This document shows, in pieces, positions 1 through 13,091 of a DNA stretch of 64,000 bases. Positions within the stretch are counted from its first letter, which is position 1; every line of letters starts with the position of its first letter. The DNA comes from Apostichopus japonicus. Taxonomy: Eukaryota > Echinodermata > Holothuroidea > Aspidochirotida > Stichopodidae. The notes beneath the pieces were generated by a model. It was not told the DNA's origin and searched no databases. It saw only the letters and a program-made list of their open reading frames with translations. The stretch is from the NCBI RefSeq assembly GCF_037975245.1, contig NC_092579.1:12942678-13006677 (forward strand), read 5' to 3'. The position numbers and the translations under genes were made by a program.

Positions 1-484
1 ACTGAATCGGCTCCTGCTTCACCACACCTCCGTCATGGTAAAATATACGTGCATCCTATGAAGATTTGATGGCTTGGATTTTTCCTTTTTTTATGACCAT
101 ATATTTAGGGTGCGCTGACATGCTATAGGTCTTAACATCGCCATATGTCGAATTTTATTTGGCATATGTCAATTTCTCGCACTTTCAGGAGTCTAGCTGT
201 CACATGTCATTCTATAACGATTTTGATTGGAAATAACTGTCATGTGTAAAAAAAAAAAATCGATATATTTTTATACAATAGAAATTCCTTTGCACGGACT
301 TGGGGCATATTCAAGGGTATCTTATTGATGTTACTTCCACGTCCTCTCCAAGTTGTTGTTTACTTGTCTTCGTTTATGTATTTTACCGGCCGTTTAAGGA
401 CAAACAATGAGATTAGACCGGCCACAATTTCCGTCCGCTTCGTTCTGACACTATATATAGCTGTTGTGATCGAGTTATATTGGC
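1..484. other. 5' flank without a recognised gene
   Basis: No coding exon is recognised. Around 121-215 the motif catatgtc recurs with spaced imperfect copies, resembling the repeat block at 9740-10250, so this may be a decayed piece of that family. An A-run lies near 250-260. Confidence 0.4.
451..460 (+). promoter_or_regulatory. Possible TATA box (ctatatatag)
   Basis: A palindromic TATATATA-type motif lies about 200 bp before the ATG at 662. If used, transcription would begin near 485. The surrounding DNA is AT-rich, so the motif may be chance, and a splice-acceptor-like site at 622-623 argues that the coding segment could instead be an internal exon. Confidence 0.2.
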
Positions 485-661
485 TTGCAAAACTTGCTGA
501 TATATTCTGTTATTGCTCTTCTCAATTGTCAAAAAAACAAAAGTAACACAGCCCCCAATCCGTTGCACATTAATCAACGTTCTCTTTTTGTTATAGTTAT
601 TTGTTTATTCTCCTATACTGTAGGGAAAAGAATTCATTTTGCCGAGGAGCGGGTGAAGCGA

Positions 662-1288
662 ATGGCTTCTAAACGCGACAGCAAAGAAAGCGGAAAGAGC
701 GACGACGAAGAAGAAGATGAAGATGAAGATGAAAGCTCAGACGACTCGGACGCAAGTAAAGATGAAAGTGACTGCAGCAAATCCTCCTGTTCAGGTGACG
801 AAAGCAACGACGAGAGTAAGAAAAAGAAATCTAACAGCTCGGAGAGCAGCGAAGAAGAAGAAAGTGAAAAGAGCAAGAAAAAGTCTAAGGCGAGTAAAAG
901 TCAGAGTAGTTCCGGTGGCAAGACCCGCGTCACTTCCGAAGAAAGAACCGACTCGGACTCAGACACTGGTTCTGAATCTCGCTCTGATACCAAATCCTCT
1001 TCTGATGATAAATCAGTTACAGTTGGTCGCGACTCTGGTGACAATAGTGATTCCGAAGACAATTCTGATACCTTCGATCGTGATGAAGACAAGACTCAGG
1101 GGGGTGAGTCTGATGAGGGGGAATCTATGGGGGACGATGACTCTGAAGAGAACGAAACTGAGGATGGTGTGTCTCAGGACGGAGAAGAGTCTGATGACAG
1201 TGACCAACTGTTTACTGAAATGCTCTATTTGACGACGTTGGTGACCGAGATTCCAACAACCAACCTGGACACTTTGACTGTAATTTGA
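662..1288 (+). CDS. Acidic Ser/Asp/Glu-rich low-complexity protein
   Basis: An open frame of 208 codons from ATG 662 to TGA 1288. After a basic start ([12 protein letters not shown]) the protein is almost entirely Ser, Asp, Glu and Lys: an Asp/Glu run near residues 15-28, Lys/Ser patches near 52-85, then SD/SE repeats to about residue 180. It ends in a less biased tail ([17 protein letters not shown]). Codons vary within the acidic runs (gac/gat, gaa/gag, agc/tcg/tct), unlike a simple microsatellite, which supports real coding. Many Ser residues precede acidic residues, the pattern favoured by casein kinase 2. No folded domain is recognised. The frame is open upstream to 485, and a pyrimidine tract plus tag at 622-623 could be a 3' splice site, so this may be an internal or terminal exon. 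A good donor-like ggtgagt occurs in frame near 1102. Function unknown; nuclear chaperone-like or biomineral-matrix proteins have similar composition. Confidence 0.5.
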   Translation: MASKRDSKESGKSDDEEEDEDEDESSDDSDASKDESDCSKSSCSGDESNDESKKKKSNSSESSEEEESEKSKKKSKASKSQSSSGGKTRVTSEERTDSDSDTGSESRSDTKSSSDDKSVTVGRDSGDNSDSEDNSDTFDRDEDKTQGGESDEGESMGDDDSEENETEDGVSQDGEESDDSDQLFTEMLYLTTLVTEIPTTNLDTLTVI

Positions 1289-1289
1289 A

Positions 1290-1911
<622 letters not shown>

Positions 1912-2614
1912 AGCCTTCTACACCTTGTTGATATGCCAACAATAAAATAGCACGTTAAGTATCTTACTTGGTATCTCTCTTATAGTGCCATGGAATTATA
2001 TATAAATATGTTTTTAAATTTTGTGCAGTTTATACATGTTTCTGGTAACAACCTGGTAAGTCATTATGGTAATTATACAAAAACTTATCAATTAGCATAT
2101 AAGAAAAGAGCATCTCCCGTGATGACATCACGTATACGTTGTCAACCTAACCCCCATTAAATTAAAACAACCGTATTAACTGACATTGTCGAATTTACTC
2201 CTTTTCCATATATGTGTCACAGTGTCAACCAACGCAATTGCATGTGTGTTTTCGATCGACCGTTTTTCTCAAAATGATCTGCAAGTGTAAACATAAGATA
2301 TGGTTATTTTAAAAATGCATTCGGATAACACAATAACTACTAATTTAGAGCTTTCATCCTTACAACAAACTAAATATTCTACTTGAAGTAACAAGGGGAA
2401 TCAACGTTTATATTTTGATGTGAACATATTCTAGACAGTTTCATCGAAGCATCGACAATAAATTAATTTCCTTAATATGAACTTTAACTTTTGTGTTCCA
2501 TTGTACCTTGTCTAAGCCTGCGTATATAAGCGTCCAAGACAATTAAAGACTCCTACCCATTAGCACATTCAGCTTGATATCATTATCTCGGATGCCCTCT
2601 GAAGTCACACTTTT
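1912..2614. other. Intergenic, nothing recognised
   Basis: AT-rich DNA between the (AT)n elements and the 3' end of the galactosyltransferase-like frame. It probably includes that gene's 3' untranslated region on the minus strand. I see no clear poly(A) signal or repeat. Confidence 0.4.
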
Positions 2615-3757
2615 TTAGCCTTCCTGGTTTTGCGCTTTGTAAAATGCGCTTTTGCGCTTGTAAAATGACGTCACTAGATGAGGCTTTGAAAGATGAACGG
2701 CCACCGCTTGCGATATTTTAGATCTATCATATGTTCCATTACTGAATATGAATTCACCCTTGTTGTAGTGCTTGATCACACCGATACGTTTAGCTAATAT
2801 ACCAATGAAGACGTCCTCCAGAAAAAAATATGGCAACGACCTGGATTCCTCATAAAACAGTCGCGGTAGATCGCCTGACATGAAGTAACCTAAGCCGCAT
2901 ATATAATCGGGGTATACGGGGGCGATATATTGCTCTTTCGAGACGAACCATTTTCTGTTGGTGTCACGGACTGGCTTTGAATTGCGGATTGGCCGTCCGA
3001 TCATTGTCTTCACTGTGGTGGTTACTCCTTCCAGAAGCGCAACCGCATTAGCTAAATCCACGTATACGTCATCATCGACCTTCATTACCCACGATGCATT
3101 GCTGCAATATTCACTAGCCCATTTCATTCCCATTAAAACTTTCAAAGTCAAGTTTTTGTAAGTGTCGTCAAAATCCTCCATTAAAATGTCTTGATATATT
3201 TCCTGTTCTGCTTTGATATCTGCTATTAATTTCTCTTCTTTCGGTTTTCCCAGGAGGAAAACGCTGCGAACATTTCTTCCTCTTGCTACTTTCACACTTA
3301 AACACGATTCTCGTTGTGCTTTTCTTTGCATTATATTAGACGCTCTCGATAACATTAAAACCAGAAGATATGGTACATCATGGTTTCCTTTGTCGAAACG
3401 AAAATCGGCAGGTCTGTGTATTATTCCGAAGTTGTTGTTGTTGTTGGCGGCTTTCATGGCTGGTCCAAATGGAAAATATGGGATACTTTGGTTGAAGTTA
3501 GAAGGAAATTTCGTGCTGTTTTCACTTTGATCTTTGTCAGCAGAATGTATCGTTTGTTCAACCTTTTGTAAACCTTTGCTGTTGTTTGCCCTGGTATTGG
3601 TTACGTTCATAACGTAGAATGCAGAGGATCCGCGACCGACAGGATAACCTCGATTTACTTTACTCGAAAGATGTTGAAGAGAAGTGAAATAGAAAGTTGC
3701 CACCAAAGCGCCGATAAATATAAATGGAATAATCACTTTTCTTATCAAACCCATCAT
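2615..3757 (-). CDS. GT31 beta-1,3-galactosyltransferase-like type II membrane protein
   Basis: A 380-residue protein in one coding exon. Residues 1-8 are a short cytoplasmic tail with Arg/Lys, 9-27 a signal-anchor helix, 30-125 a low-complexity Asn/Ser-rich stem with N-glycosylation sequons, then a catalytic domain of the beta-1,3-galactosyltransferase/N-acetylglucosaminyltransferase family. Diagnostic segments are VFLLG (166-170), ADIKAEQEIYQDILMEDF (179-196), the metal-binding DDD in MKVDDDVY (225-232), YPDYICGLGYFMSGD (282-296) and EDVFIG (314-319). Such enzymes transfer Gal or GlcNAc from UDP-sugar onto glycans in the Golgi lumen. An oddity: the usual R..IR.TW motif after the first strand appears as QRKAQRES (144-151), lacking its Trp. 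A strong 3' splice site (tttatcctttacttgcag, 3768-3785 on this strand) lies only 10 bp before the ATG, so a 5' untranslated exon probably lies upstream. The exact acceptor sugar cannot be read from sequence. Confidence 0.9.
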   Translation of the reverse strand: MMGLIRKVIIPFIFIGALVATFYFTSLQHLSSKVNRGYPVGRGSSAFYVMNVTNTRANNSKGLQKVEQTIHSADKDQSENSTKFPSNFNQSIPYFPFGPAMKAANNNNNFGIIHRPADFRFDKGNHDVPYLLVLMLSRASNIMQRKAQRESCLSVKVARGRNVRSVFLLGKPKEEKLIADIKAEQEIYQDILMEDFDDTYKNLTLKVLMGMKWASEYCSNASWVMKVDDDVYVDLANAVALLEGVTTTVKTMIGRPIRNSKPVRDTNRKWFVSKEQYIAPVYPDYICGLGYFMSGDLPRLFYEESRSLPYFFLEDVFIGILAKRIGVIKHYNKGEFIFSNGTYDRSKISQAVAVHLSKPHLVTSFYKRKSAFYKAQNQEG

Positions 3758-3785
3758 GTGTTAGAATCTGCAAGTAAAGGATAAA

Positions 3786-4050
3786 CGGTTTTTTGAGACA
3801 GCGATTACAATAAGTTTTTGTTTATGTAAATTAAATAGATGGAGAACAATGAAGATGAACAATGAGTACAGGAACATTTGGAAACAGGGATACTGAATTG
3901 GCTACTGTAGCCTAATGAGAACAAAAGTACTGTAAACGATAATATTGAAAACAATAGTAACAATAAGGGTACAGAATATTGAGACCAATAGCACATGATG
4001 AGAACAATAGCAACGGAAGGAAGAACATTGAGAAGAATAAAAACAAAAAA
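3786..4050. repeat. Degenerate gagaacaat-rich DNA
   Basis: Loose repeats of gagaacaat/gaacaatag precede the ordered minisatellite and look like its decayed edge. Confidence 0.4.
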
Positions 4051-4480
4051 GACTGAAGTGTTAGGACACTGGGATTAATAATGCTGAGAACAGAACACGC
4101 TAATTACGAAACAACTGAAGTGTTAGGACACTGGGAATAATGATGCTGGGGACAAGAACACTGAGAACAAAACGACTGAAGTGTTAGGATACTAGGAATA
4201 ATGATGCTGAGAACAAGAACACTGAGAACAAAACAACTGAAGTGTTAGGACACTGGGAATAATGATGCTAGGGGACAAGAACACTGAGAACAAAACGACT
4301 GAAGTGTTAGGATACTAGGAATAATGATGCTGGGGACAAGAACACTGAGAACAAAACAACTGAAGTGTTAGGACACTGGGAATAATGATGATGGGGACAA
4401 GAACACTGAGGACAGAACGACTGAGGAGTAAGGACACGAGAACAATGACGCAGAGAACAATATTGAACACTCAGATGAAG
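4051..4480. repeat. 61-bp minisatellite, 7 copies
   Basis: Units start near 4051, 4113, 4174, 4235, 4297, 4358 and 4419, each containing (g/a)actgaagtgttagga and ending gagaacaaaac. Middle units alternate between two variants (gatactagg and gacactggg), giving a 122-bp higher-order period. The last copy is diverged. Confidence 0.9.
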
Positions 4481-6274
4481 GAGCACTACAATGAAAACAA
4501 CAGGGGTGGAGGGGGGGGGGGGGGAGAAACCAGAATACTAAGAACAAAACTCAGAAATACGCAGCTTACTGGATGGAGCCTCCAATTGATTGTTTTCCAT
4601 GAATGAACGTCGCTTAGTAGGTAATTAATTATCCGATATGATTCTTGTACCAGTGAATCTTTTTCAGTACCACTTTCCCGTGAATGATGGCACGGTAGTT
4701 TCATTGAGTGATTATGTAGTAAATTGCCAACGAGCACACAACTTTACAACAAGTGTCATTGGTAATGTGGTTAGAAATGGACTTATTACGCAAGAATAGT
4801 TATCACACTAAGTAATTCATTAGAAAATTTTAACATTTAATTCATTTGATTGAAATGACCTTCAAAAATTTATCATTTTAGTTTAATTATTTAAATAAAC
4901 ATTATATATTACACTAATATACAAATATTAAATATAAGGATTGTACACATGAAATGCGAGGTAAGTTGTCATGCTACAGCCTTTATTATTTTATTTATTT
5001 ATATTTATATTTCTTTTGTAACTTACCATATAATTTGTCGGGGTTTTTGTTTTTCAAATATAAAATACAGCAATTCAAACTTGAGGTAATAAACCTGGCT
5101 CATCAAACACACGTCCGTGAAATACAAAAATGTTGTGAACTTGTGATGTTGCACAATGTCTGCGTCTGATGAACTCTTTCATTCTACTCATGTGATATTC
5201 TCATATCAATTCATTCCTTTATTAACGATGAATATAACAACAGGTGTTAGATTAGTTGTTATTATAACGTATACTGAAGTACAAGCTGCCCACCATGATC
5301 TGTGAGAGATATACCACCATATTATGAACATTTGATTATTATAGACCTATATTTTATTTACTCCATAGCGTGTAAATTGAATAATCAATAAATGTTTATA
5401 CTGTTGGCAACACATGGTCATGTATTCAGTACGGCACGTATCCTTGATTTATAATGCCCCTCCCCCCCCCCCCCACCCCGATCGATTATCATTGTATTTG
5501 ACAGCAAAAACAAGGAACATATATACAAAATCAAAACATTGACCCAATTTTTTCAAGGTAAAATAAAAGGTATAATTAAGCTATACGTTAGCAACGTGTC
5601 GAGTCGTTGGTTGACGAAGATATATATTAATCTGGTATAATGATGTCTTTCTTGGCCACGTGACTGTTATCATAATTTTGGCTTATTTTGGTTTAAACAA
5701 AAAGAAGCGAGACACAACAAGTTACAGATAAGGTCCATTATAGTACACTTCTTAATTTGCTACTACATACTGCTTCCACGATTATTGTAAGATTTTATTT
5801 ATAGGCAAAATTATACATTTAATTATGGAAATGTTGAGATATATATGTCGAAATATTAACATGAGGACTTCATCATAGGGTAAGCAATTTTCTGAAATAT
5901 TTAGCATCGCTTAGTTTTATCAACAACAAAAAAAGATCTTTTGTTTCATGCAGTTAGATGACGATTATTATATTACTTCCTTGGGAAAAAAACATTGTGC
6001 AATCAAACAATTCTCTGCAAAATGAGGTCTTTTAATCCGTTCCCTGTAATAGAAGTTTTTTTATTTGACATTTTCTTGCCAAATTACACACATCATAAGT
6101 AAGTATTTTGACAGTTGGTTGCATTACGTCTATATGATCTCCAAACCGTCTCTGGCATATAACGTGTCTCCAGTAATGGTCAGGAAATACATGCTATTTT
6201 GCTTGTAGCGTTATAGTGATATTTAAAGGTATAAGAAGAACACCATCATTGTATTATAACTTTTGAAGCGCTTT
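4481..6274. other. Noncoding stretch
   Basis: Contains a G-run near 4507-4525 and a C-run near 5461-5475. The rest is AT-rich with many stops in all frames. No gene recognised. Confidence 0.5.
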
Positions 6275-6620
6275 GAAACGCTTGTGAAAATTGGGTCAAT
6301 TTAGGCCACTTGAGCCTTCCAAGGACAGCATAGGAAAATTGTGTTCTATACTGAGTAAAGAGGTTTGTTTACACAAGTGACAGAAACTTAAGGCTCTCAT
6401 AGGAAAAATATCTTCATTGTCATGGTACGGAATATTGATGTTGCCATGAATGGCCAACTTGTCAGCTATCCAGTGATGGGTATAGGGTTTAGCTGGTGAG
6501 GACGTCTATAAATAACTTCGAGAGCACATAACGTTCACGAATTAGTGTGTACGTCAATTATGAGGCAATACTACAGAGTATGCTATATACCTTAGGTTAG
6601 TAGAGGGCGCATGTTAACTT
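6275..6620 (+). repeat. Interspersed repeat, copy 1 (partner at 50020)
   Basis: Shares long collinear blocks with 50020-50355: gaaaattgggtcaatt, aggaaaattgt, gaggtttgtttaca, gtcatggtacgga, ggccaacttgtcagctat, gtgatgggta and an agtgtgtacgtcaa-type tail. No terminal inverted repeats or poly(A) tail were found, so its class is unknown. The two copies have the same orientation, 44 kb apart. Confidence 0.75.
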
Positions 6621-8674
6621 CTGCCCGAAGTAAAGTTTTTATCAAATCGGCTTATACCCGATCCTATATCTATGTCATGAAGTAGTGTTGACATAATACG
6701 TATAATTACGTGCAGCGCAGACGGAGACGGGTTTCACCATGCACTGTTAACAGGTAAAATGTGTGTTAACAAGAACAAGACAATTTTGCAGACGATTAAG
6801 TCTAGTAGTTGGTCTGAATATTTGTTCTTGTCTCTTGGCATTTGGATTTTGGCGCTAAATATGTTGTAATCTATAGCGTATACAATGTCGCCAAAGCTAC
6901 TTCAAAACCCGTGTTATCGTCAACATTATCATTATATGCATCTCTGTTGAAACATCTTTATCGTCAGTGCGTTTTTCTCCTTGACCAAAAATTTATCAGC
7001 GAATACGTTTGATGAAAGTCTCAAAGTCCTGAATCGTGTATAGCCTATACCATGCGGGAATATCTGTTCAAGAAATTCCGCTTACATTTTATATTTGTTT
7101 TTTTTCAGTAAATTGTCTCTGCTTGGTTTACTCAATTAACAACAACCTCAAATATGACAGCATATATAACTATATACGTATAACGGTATAGACCTATTCA
7201 TGAACGGTGCAGCAGTGGTGGGGTGGGGGGGCATTGCAAATGTGAAAAATCTTAAGAGTACCCTTTTCATTCAACTAGCACCGCTTCCGTTTTTGGGATA
7301 TTTGTGTGAATGATAAAGTGCCCTTTGGTGTTTAAAAAGTGCGTTATTGTTGAGAAAATAAAAGAAAACTAATTGAAAACATGCCGTGTTGTTGAAAAAT
7401 AAATTCATGCGTGTGAAAATCCGCCCTATAGTAGTCACGGTACGGACGTGCACTAGTGGTCACTGACCGTCTCTGCACCTTTCAAGGTTATTAGTTTGGA
7501 ACATTAGCTTGTATATTACGTAACTATTTCCCTTTCAAGTAGAGTGATTCACCCTAGCCATGCACGCAAATAAGACATAATTTTTACGTTTGATGATTGT
7601 TTCAATATTATGAGTGTCTTAGCTGGACCATTTATACCTTATTCGGTGGTACCGAATGCACAAAGGGATTCACAAAGGGCGATCTTGAGCTTATATTGTA
7701 CTTTGCACTTTCATATCACAGTCACGTGTCCCACTGCCCTTCCAAGTTCTATGCCCACCTTGCCCAGATTGAACCCTCTTCCGTTGTCTCTACCGATGTT
7801 AGGTGGTACCTTCACTTACAATAGATTTTCTATGTTCTATATTTTTTCACGTAGAGAATATAGTACAAAGTTCATGTTACCCAAACATATGCCTGTCACA
7901 TTGTTAGTATAGAAACAGGTGGGTTTAGGTAGCCTATATACTCCATATTAAAACTTACTTCCTTAGTTGTCACGTTTACATACAATTCGGGAAGATTATA
8001 TGGTTTGCTCAACACTATATATAAATGGTTTATGACTAGACGGACTTTACTTGGGTATAGATGCATATCGATGGGGCTTTGTGACTTAAGTATGCTACAC
8101 TTTTATTAAATCATGTTTGTGTTTATGTCTGTAAATATACCGTTTACATATAACGACACTATACCAGCTCGACAGATGTCATAGTTAACACACACTCATA
8201 AGGACATTCTATAGTTCCCAGCTACCTGCCAAGTTCTCCCGTTCTATTAGTTTTCTCCAGTATAGAAGATATCCAATAGGTATCCAGGTGAATTGCCGCT
8301 TTATTTAAACCTACGAAAACTTGCTCATTACAAACATTTGTTAATAAAATTGTTGACTTCTGTGTTTCTAATTGGTCGCGTGACACGAAATAACACTGAT
8401 GGATACTCGAAGACTGGAAGTAACCAATTCACATTTCCAAAAGGTCTATCTACAATCTACTCATAAACTGTGAAAGTCACGACAAATATCATCAGCCCAT
8501 CATGTCAAACTGGAACTTTCCTGCGAAACAGCGTATACTATTAGACCCATCCATGTCTTCCGTGGCGCTCTACAACAACTGTATAGACACCAGAAGCCGT
8601 TGCTAGCTACGGTTCTGGTAGACACTATAGCATAATCCGTATTCTCGTCTGGGAAACTTAACCTTCTAGGCCAA
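6621..8674. other. Noncoding stretch
   Basis: No exon with supporting splice sites and no clear repeat was found. A G-rich run lies near 7217-7230. The short open frames here have no recognisable protein features. Confidence 0.45.
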
Positions 8675-9731
8675 GAGCCTGTCCCATATGATTTCACCCC
8701 ATTTAGCCCAGAAGGTTTGACCCCTTCAAATTACTTAGACCATCTAGGTCATTCACAAAAACATTGCCAGCTCAACCCCAGTGGTCGGGTTTGGACCCCA
8801 GACCCCCTAAAAAAGACCCCCCGGACGGGTTAATTTCATCCCATCTAGCCCATGGACCAAACTTTGTCAGAAGGAAGTAGTATGGGTGTACATTACAAAA
8901 AAGGCAAAACTGACAAAGTTCCTGGTCGGGAAGGAGTTGTCAGACCCCCCACTAAGTCACCCCAAAAGGTGGGTTGATTTCACCCCATCTAGCCCATGGA
9001 CCAAACTTTGTCAAAAGAAAGTAGTATGGATGTACATTACAAAAAGTGTAAAACTGACAAAATTCCCAGTCGTGAAGGGGTTGTCAGACCCCCCACAAGG
9101 TGCCCCCACCCAGCCAATTCAATTCTCGCAATCTGATCATAGACCAGAATTTTGTTTAAAAAAAAGTATTCAAGACATTGTATTGTAAAACATGGAAAAA
9201 CTTACCATACTACTTCCTTTTGACAAAGTTTGGTCCATGGGCTAGATGGGGTGAAATCAACCCGCCTTTTGGGGGTGGGTCAGGGTAAACTTTGTGGGGG
9301 TCTGACAACACCTTCCCGACCAACAATTTTGTCAGATTTTCCATTTTTGTAACATACTGCCATGCTACTTCCTTTTGCCAAAGTTTGGTCCATGGGCTAG
9401 ATGGGGTGAAATCAACTCGACTGGGGGTGACTTAGTGGGCGCGGTCTGACAACCCCTTCCCGACCAGGAATTTTGTCAGTTTTACCTTTTTTGTAATGTA
9501 CACCCATACTACTTCCTTCTAACAAAGTTTGGTCCATGGGCTAGATGGGGTGAAATTAACCCGTCCGGGGGGGTCTTTTTCAGGGGGTCTGGGGTCCGAA
9601 CCCGACCACTGGCGTTAAGCTGACATTTTTTTTTTTTACAATTTTTTTTGTGAGTGACCTAGATGGTCTAAGTAACTTTAAGGGGTCAAACCTTCTGGGC
9701 TAAATGGGGTGAAATCATATGGGACAGGCTC
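8675..9731. mobile_element. Foldback element with ~500-bp inverted arms
   Basis: The left arm begins gagcctgtcccatatgattt and the right arm ends with its reverse complement at 9731. Both arms contain internal repeats built on ctagcccatggaccaaactt (about 8850 and 8993 on the left; complements near 9226, 9386 and 9532 on the right). The centre is about 9110-9190. A 100-codon open frame at 8886-9188 merely reads through two repeat units and is not taken as a gene. No target-site duplication was identified. This is a non-autonomous foldback or MITE-like element. Confidence 0.85.
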
Positions 9732-9739
9732 CCAGACTA

Positions 9740-10250
9740 TGAGCTAAATCGATGATATGTCGATTTAAATAGGTATATGTCAATTTGAGTTGCTAGAAAC
9801 TTGTATAAGTCCACGGAAATTGACTTCTACCGACTTAATTCGACATATCATCGAATTAAACAAGTAGATGTCGATTTAAATGGACATATCATCGATTTAT
9901 TTTACATATCATCGATTTAAATTGGTATATGTCGATTTAAATCGGTATATGTCGATTTAAACTGGTATATGTCGATTTAAATTGACATATACCGATTTAA
10001 TTCGACATATCATCGATTTAAACTGGTTTATGTCGATTTAAATTGACATATACCGATTTATTTTACTTATCATCGATTTAAATTGGTATATGTCGATTTA
10101 AATCGATGATATGTCGAATTAAACTGGTATATGTCGATTGAAATCGATGATATGTAGAATCAAACTGGTATATGTCGATTTAAATCGGTAGAAGTCAATT
10201 TAAGCTGCTGGAAACTGGTATAAGTCGAAAGAAATTGGTATAGCATATGT
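9740..10250. repeat. Tandem palindromic 'tcgatttaaa' block
   Basis: About 25 imperfect units of around 20 bp, in both orientations, made of tatgtcgatttaaat and catcgatttaa joined to ggtatatg or gacatatac. The palindromic core tttaaa makes the block close to self-complementary. It begins within 10 bp of the foldback element's right end. Confidence 0.85.
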
Positions 10251-11137
<887 letters not shown>

Positions 11138-11216
11138 ACGTCATGGAAGGCCACATCCAATGTTTCTAAATTGGATAATACAGACAAGAAAGAAATTAAA
11201 TACCGTTTTTTTTCAG

Positions 11217-11354
11217 AACTTACGTTTCCCTGGAATATACGTCGCATTACCAATAGGCGAAATATTTGTTTGCAGCGATGACATAAAAGTTGTCGAGGGT
11301 TTCTCGGTCGGTAGTTTTATTTTATCTAAAGACAAAGATATAAACACATTTTAG
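11217..11354 (+). CDS. Candidate 3'-terminal exon, NHL-repeat-like
   Basis: A strong 3' splice site (ccgttttttttcag) ends at 11216. The 45 codons that follow, starting in phase 0, end at TAG 11352-11354. The peptide includes LRFPGIYVALPIGEIFVCSD (residues 2-21) and then a VVEGFS-type segment. This follows the layout of NHL beta-propeller repeats (aliphatic, P/G, GEI.V...., VV..F), as in TRIM2/3-like proteins. I see no upstream exon in the window, so it may be a lone exon copy, a pseudogene fragment or the end of a longer gene starting upstream. The family resemblance is by eye only. Confidence 0.3.
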   Translation, partial: NLRFPGIYVALPIGEIFVCSDDIKVVEGFSVGSFILSKDKDINTF

Positions 11355-13091
11355 ATAAACTTTAGTAAAATTATAAGATTCACGTTTTACAGGAACAGCA
11401 ATGTTCTTTTGTTCATGTTCTCAGGACCTTGGGTGATTCTTCTCAGCAATGGTGCTCGGTTATTCGACAGCTGTGACGTCATATTATGTACCGCCTACCC
11501 CACAATTTTATCTTTTAGTTTATTGTTATCCAAATTATATAGGTAACGTTAAAAGTCAAGTCTAATTTCATCGTTTGTGTTGCAAACGTTGTAGTTTAAA
11601 GTAATAAATAATGAGCTAAAATGCCTTATCTCTTCTTTAACGGTAGATTTGTTGCCAAAGTTTTGATATGTTTCTTATTCAACACAAAATCAGCTTTAAA
11701 AAGATCACCACTTTTGATCCCAAATATGCCAACATTTCAAATAATGGTCCCTCGTGGTCGAAGTTCAAAGATGTATTTTACTGACTTCCAAATGCTACTT
11801 CCTCATTAAAAATGTGTAATTGTCTAATTGAACAATCCTCAGTGTACAGTATATGAATAATTATGAGAGTCCAAATTGCCCAGAAATAAGACGTTTGAAA
11901 TTTGTTTAGCTAACTCAATATATATAGTGCCAATACTGAAGACGTTTAAGACTCGTGACTCAATCTTCTCTCAGATTGGCGATCTAAGTTTTGGTTTAAT
12001 TATCCTAACTGCAAACTGTTAAAACGATAACTCCTTGATAACGTCACGTTATGGTGTTTATATTACCAATTGTGAAAGACGAAAAGTTAACAATATCGCT
12101 CTCCATAGGGGGTTTAGATATTGCCTTATCTTTAAGTGTGTAAATAACTGTGGCCCGATGGACGGTGACAAAAGTAAATATTTAGGGTAAACGGGGAAAC
12201 TGTTTAATCAAGATATATCTTCTCTAATTTCTGAGCTGATGTCAAGTTAACATATAAGGTAGCAATAAGAAGCGTTTGTTTCTTGTTAAGATTTATGCTT
12301 ATCTCTTTGATTTAATAGCTCAAATGGGTGTGCACAGGTTTATTTAGACCTGATTAAATATATGTTAGCGATGATTTATCAGTATAGCTACTGGACTGAA
12401 ACAATGCAAATATGATATTTTAACTGCCGTACCAACAGATAAATATACTGCATGGTGTATTAACCACAGCTTATCAGTTGCGTGCGCCAAGATGCATGAT
12501 GGGGGTGTCAGTTGCGTGCGCAAACTTGATGGGGTGGAGGAGGGGTGGTTCAGTCGCGTGATATGTTACATGCAGTCTGCAGGGAAAGAATTAAACCACT
12601 GCTACAGATGTACACCCCCTTTTCAACCTCACACATAAAAATCAAAAGCATTGTAGACCTAATTTATAGACTAAATATACCTCAGGATGCATTATTTTGG
12701 CGTCTCCATTTTCAGTTTCTTCTGGGGAAGGACTCCACACTCTTCTACATGGGAAAAGACCCAAGAGCCACAGCCCATCCTTTAGGAAACCATTCATTAA
12801 CCTATTGCCGGTCAAGAAAAGTTCAGCCGTCATACTTACATCAGTCGGGGAGGGGGAGGGGAGAACTTTGGACCCCCCCACACACACACACATCACATAC
12901 CTTTGAAATCATGTGCACACTACTACTATGAACTTATTGCTCCATGAATTGACTTACATATACCAAATTCGTCGCTTTCCCAAGCCCGCTAAAAATCAGA
13001 GATTGATGTTTTCAACTGGCATATCCTATAACCTACCACATGATATAACTCATGATGGCTTGACCTATCGTGACACTTGCAAATTCCTTAT
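11355..13091. other. Noncoding stretch
   Basis: No supported gene. The sequence gttgcgtgcgc is repeated near 12477 and 12513. A GA-rich then CA-rich run occurs at 12845-12895. Confidence 0.45.

Noticed and set aside
8886-9188. 100-codon open frame with two similar halves
   Set aside because: It spans two units of the foldback element's left arm. The repeated peptide reflects repeated DNA.
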